From assembly GCA_031277685.1 (NCBI GenBank), contig JAITLV010000131.1, positions 1 through 64,000 of the forward strand: 64,000 nt of DNA, written 5' to 3'. The notes under the pieces were generated by a model. That model saw nothing but the letters and a program-made list of their open reading frames with translations. It was not told the origin of the DNA and made no database searches. Positions within the stretch are counted from its first letter, which is position 1, and each line of letters begins with the position of its first letter. Positions 63,809-64,000 of this stretch are shown here, in pieces. This DNA comes from Sphingobacterium sp. Its GTDB lineage: Bacteria > Bacteroidota > Bacteroidia > Sphingobacteriales > Sphingobacteriaceae. The translations under genes and the position numbers were made by a program.

Positions 63809-63837
63809 ATATAATTTCTCCTTATACAATTAGCACG

Positions 63838-63845
63838 CAAAATTA
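63838..63845 (-). promoter_or_regulatory. -7 element of metA
   Basis: TAATTTTG on the minus strand fits TAnnTTTG, 29 bases before the ATG. TTTAG stands 19 bases further up as a weak -33. There is no room or motif for a SAM riboswitch in the short leader. Confidence 0.5.
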
Positions 63846-63926
63846 GCAAGAAAATGGCAGAATACTAAATGAATCCTTAAATTTAAGTTTCTATCAAGAC
63901 GCCAGATTTATTTCTCTTCTTCCAAC

Positions 63927-64000
63927 TTACTCCTCACTTAATTGCTTTAATGCTTTTCGGAACTTCTCCGAACCGAAATTCATCCCACCAACATGCTTAT
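63927..64000 (-). CDS. C-terminal end of an unidentified gene, cut by the right edge
   Basis: A minus-strand frame enters from the right edge and ends at TAA 63929-63927. The visible residues are KHVGGMNFGSEKFRKALKQL followed by SEE. The composition and the clean stop suggest a true coding end. The family is not recognised from 24 residues. It lies 119 bases upstream of the metA start. Confidence 0.55.
   Translation of the reverse strand, partial: KHVGGMNFGSEKFRKALKQLSEE

Noticed and set aside
63809..63926. SAM riboswitch before metA
   Set aside because: The leader is too short and no stem pattern of a SAM aptamer is seen.

Overview
The window is AT-rich and most likely comes from a Bacteroidota genome close to Sphingobacterium (family Sphingobacteriaceae). 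The evidence is a SusC/SusD outer-membrane pair, a cytochrome b558-type sdhCAB operon, several AraC regulators with nutrient or siderophore genes, few Shine-Dalgarno sites, and repeated TTTG-N19/20-TAnnTTTG promoters, which are characteristic of the phylum. The genus is an inference. I saw no rRNA, tRNA, CRISPR array, insertion sequence or prophage.

Layout. 1-4.7 kb: a membrane protein cut by the left edge, a frameshifted Crp/Fnr regulator, a luciferase-like flavin oxidoreductase divergent from an AraC regulator followed by a DUF417 (RclC-like) membrane protein, and a decayed metallo-beta-lactamase-fold gene. 4.8-15.7 kb: a TonB siderophore receptor divergent from a PchR-like AraC regulator, a CPA1 Na+/H+ antiporter, an AraC/MFS divergent pair, a second Crp/Fnr regulator, a GNAT enzyme, a possible orphan immunity protein with an unlisted 54-residue membrane ORF upstream, and a lysine-rich repeat protein. 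15.9-24.3 kb: AraC + NAD-epimerase operon, M14 peptidase divergent from an AraC gene, an XRE/pentapeptide-repeat fusion, and a GntR regulator next to an Fsr-like MFS exporter, with a shared operator at both genes.

24.3-42.4 kb: the SusC/SusD pair, a GNAT enzyme, a polysaccharide deacetylase, then a five-gene operon (porin, DASS dicarboxylate transporter, sdhC, sdhA, sdhB) that would take up and oxidise succinate or a related dicarboxylate, or run it in reverse as fumarate reductase. After this come a secreted GHL10-like glycoside hydrolase, a secreted glutaminase and three small enzyme or lipid-binding genes. 42.4-51.7 kb: a Bax-inhibitor family protein, a complete RND efflux operon, an unknown membrane protein, a DUF763 protein and a lipoprotein. 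51.8-64 kb: a YdiJ-like FAD/Fe-S dehydrogenase, a FUSC-like protein, an Lrp + EamA exporter operon, a 5'-nucleotidase split into two overlapping genes, an MFS transporter, an M13 peptidase, a 69-residue membrane protein and metA.

Most of the window is ordinary chromosomal sequence, rich in small regulator/effector pairs. The most interesting signals are small: the metA terminator hairpin contains the start codon of the next gene; a 17-bp direct repeat spaced by 21 bp lies in front of the XRE/pentapeptide fusion; paired GntR operators sit at a regulator and its MFS gene; the 5'-nucleotidase is split with its domains in reversed order; and metA carries Glu111, which predicts acetyl-CoA specificity. 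I did not find a clear new multi-gene system.
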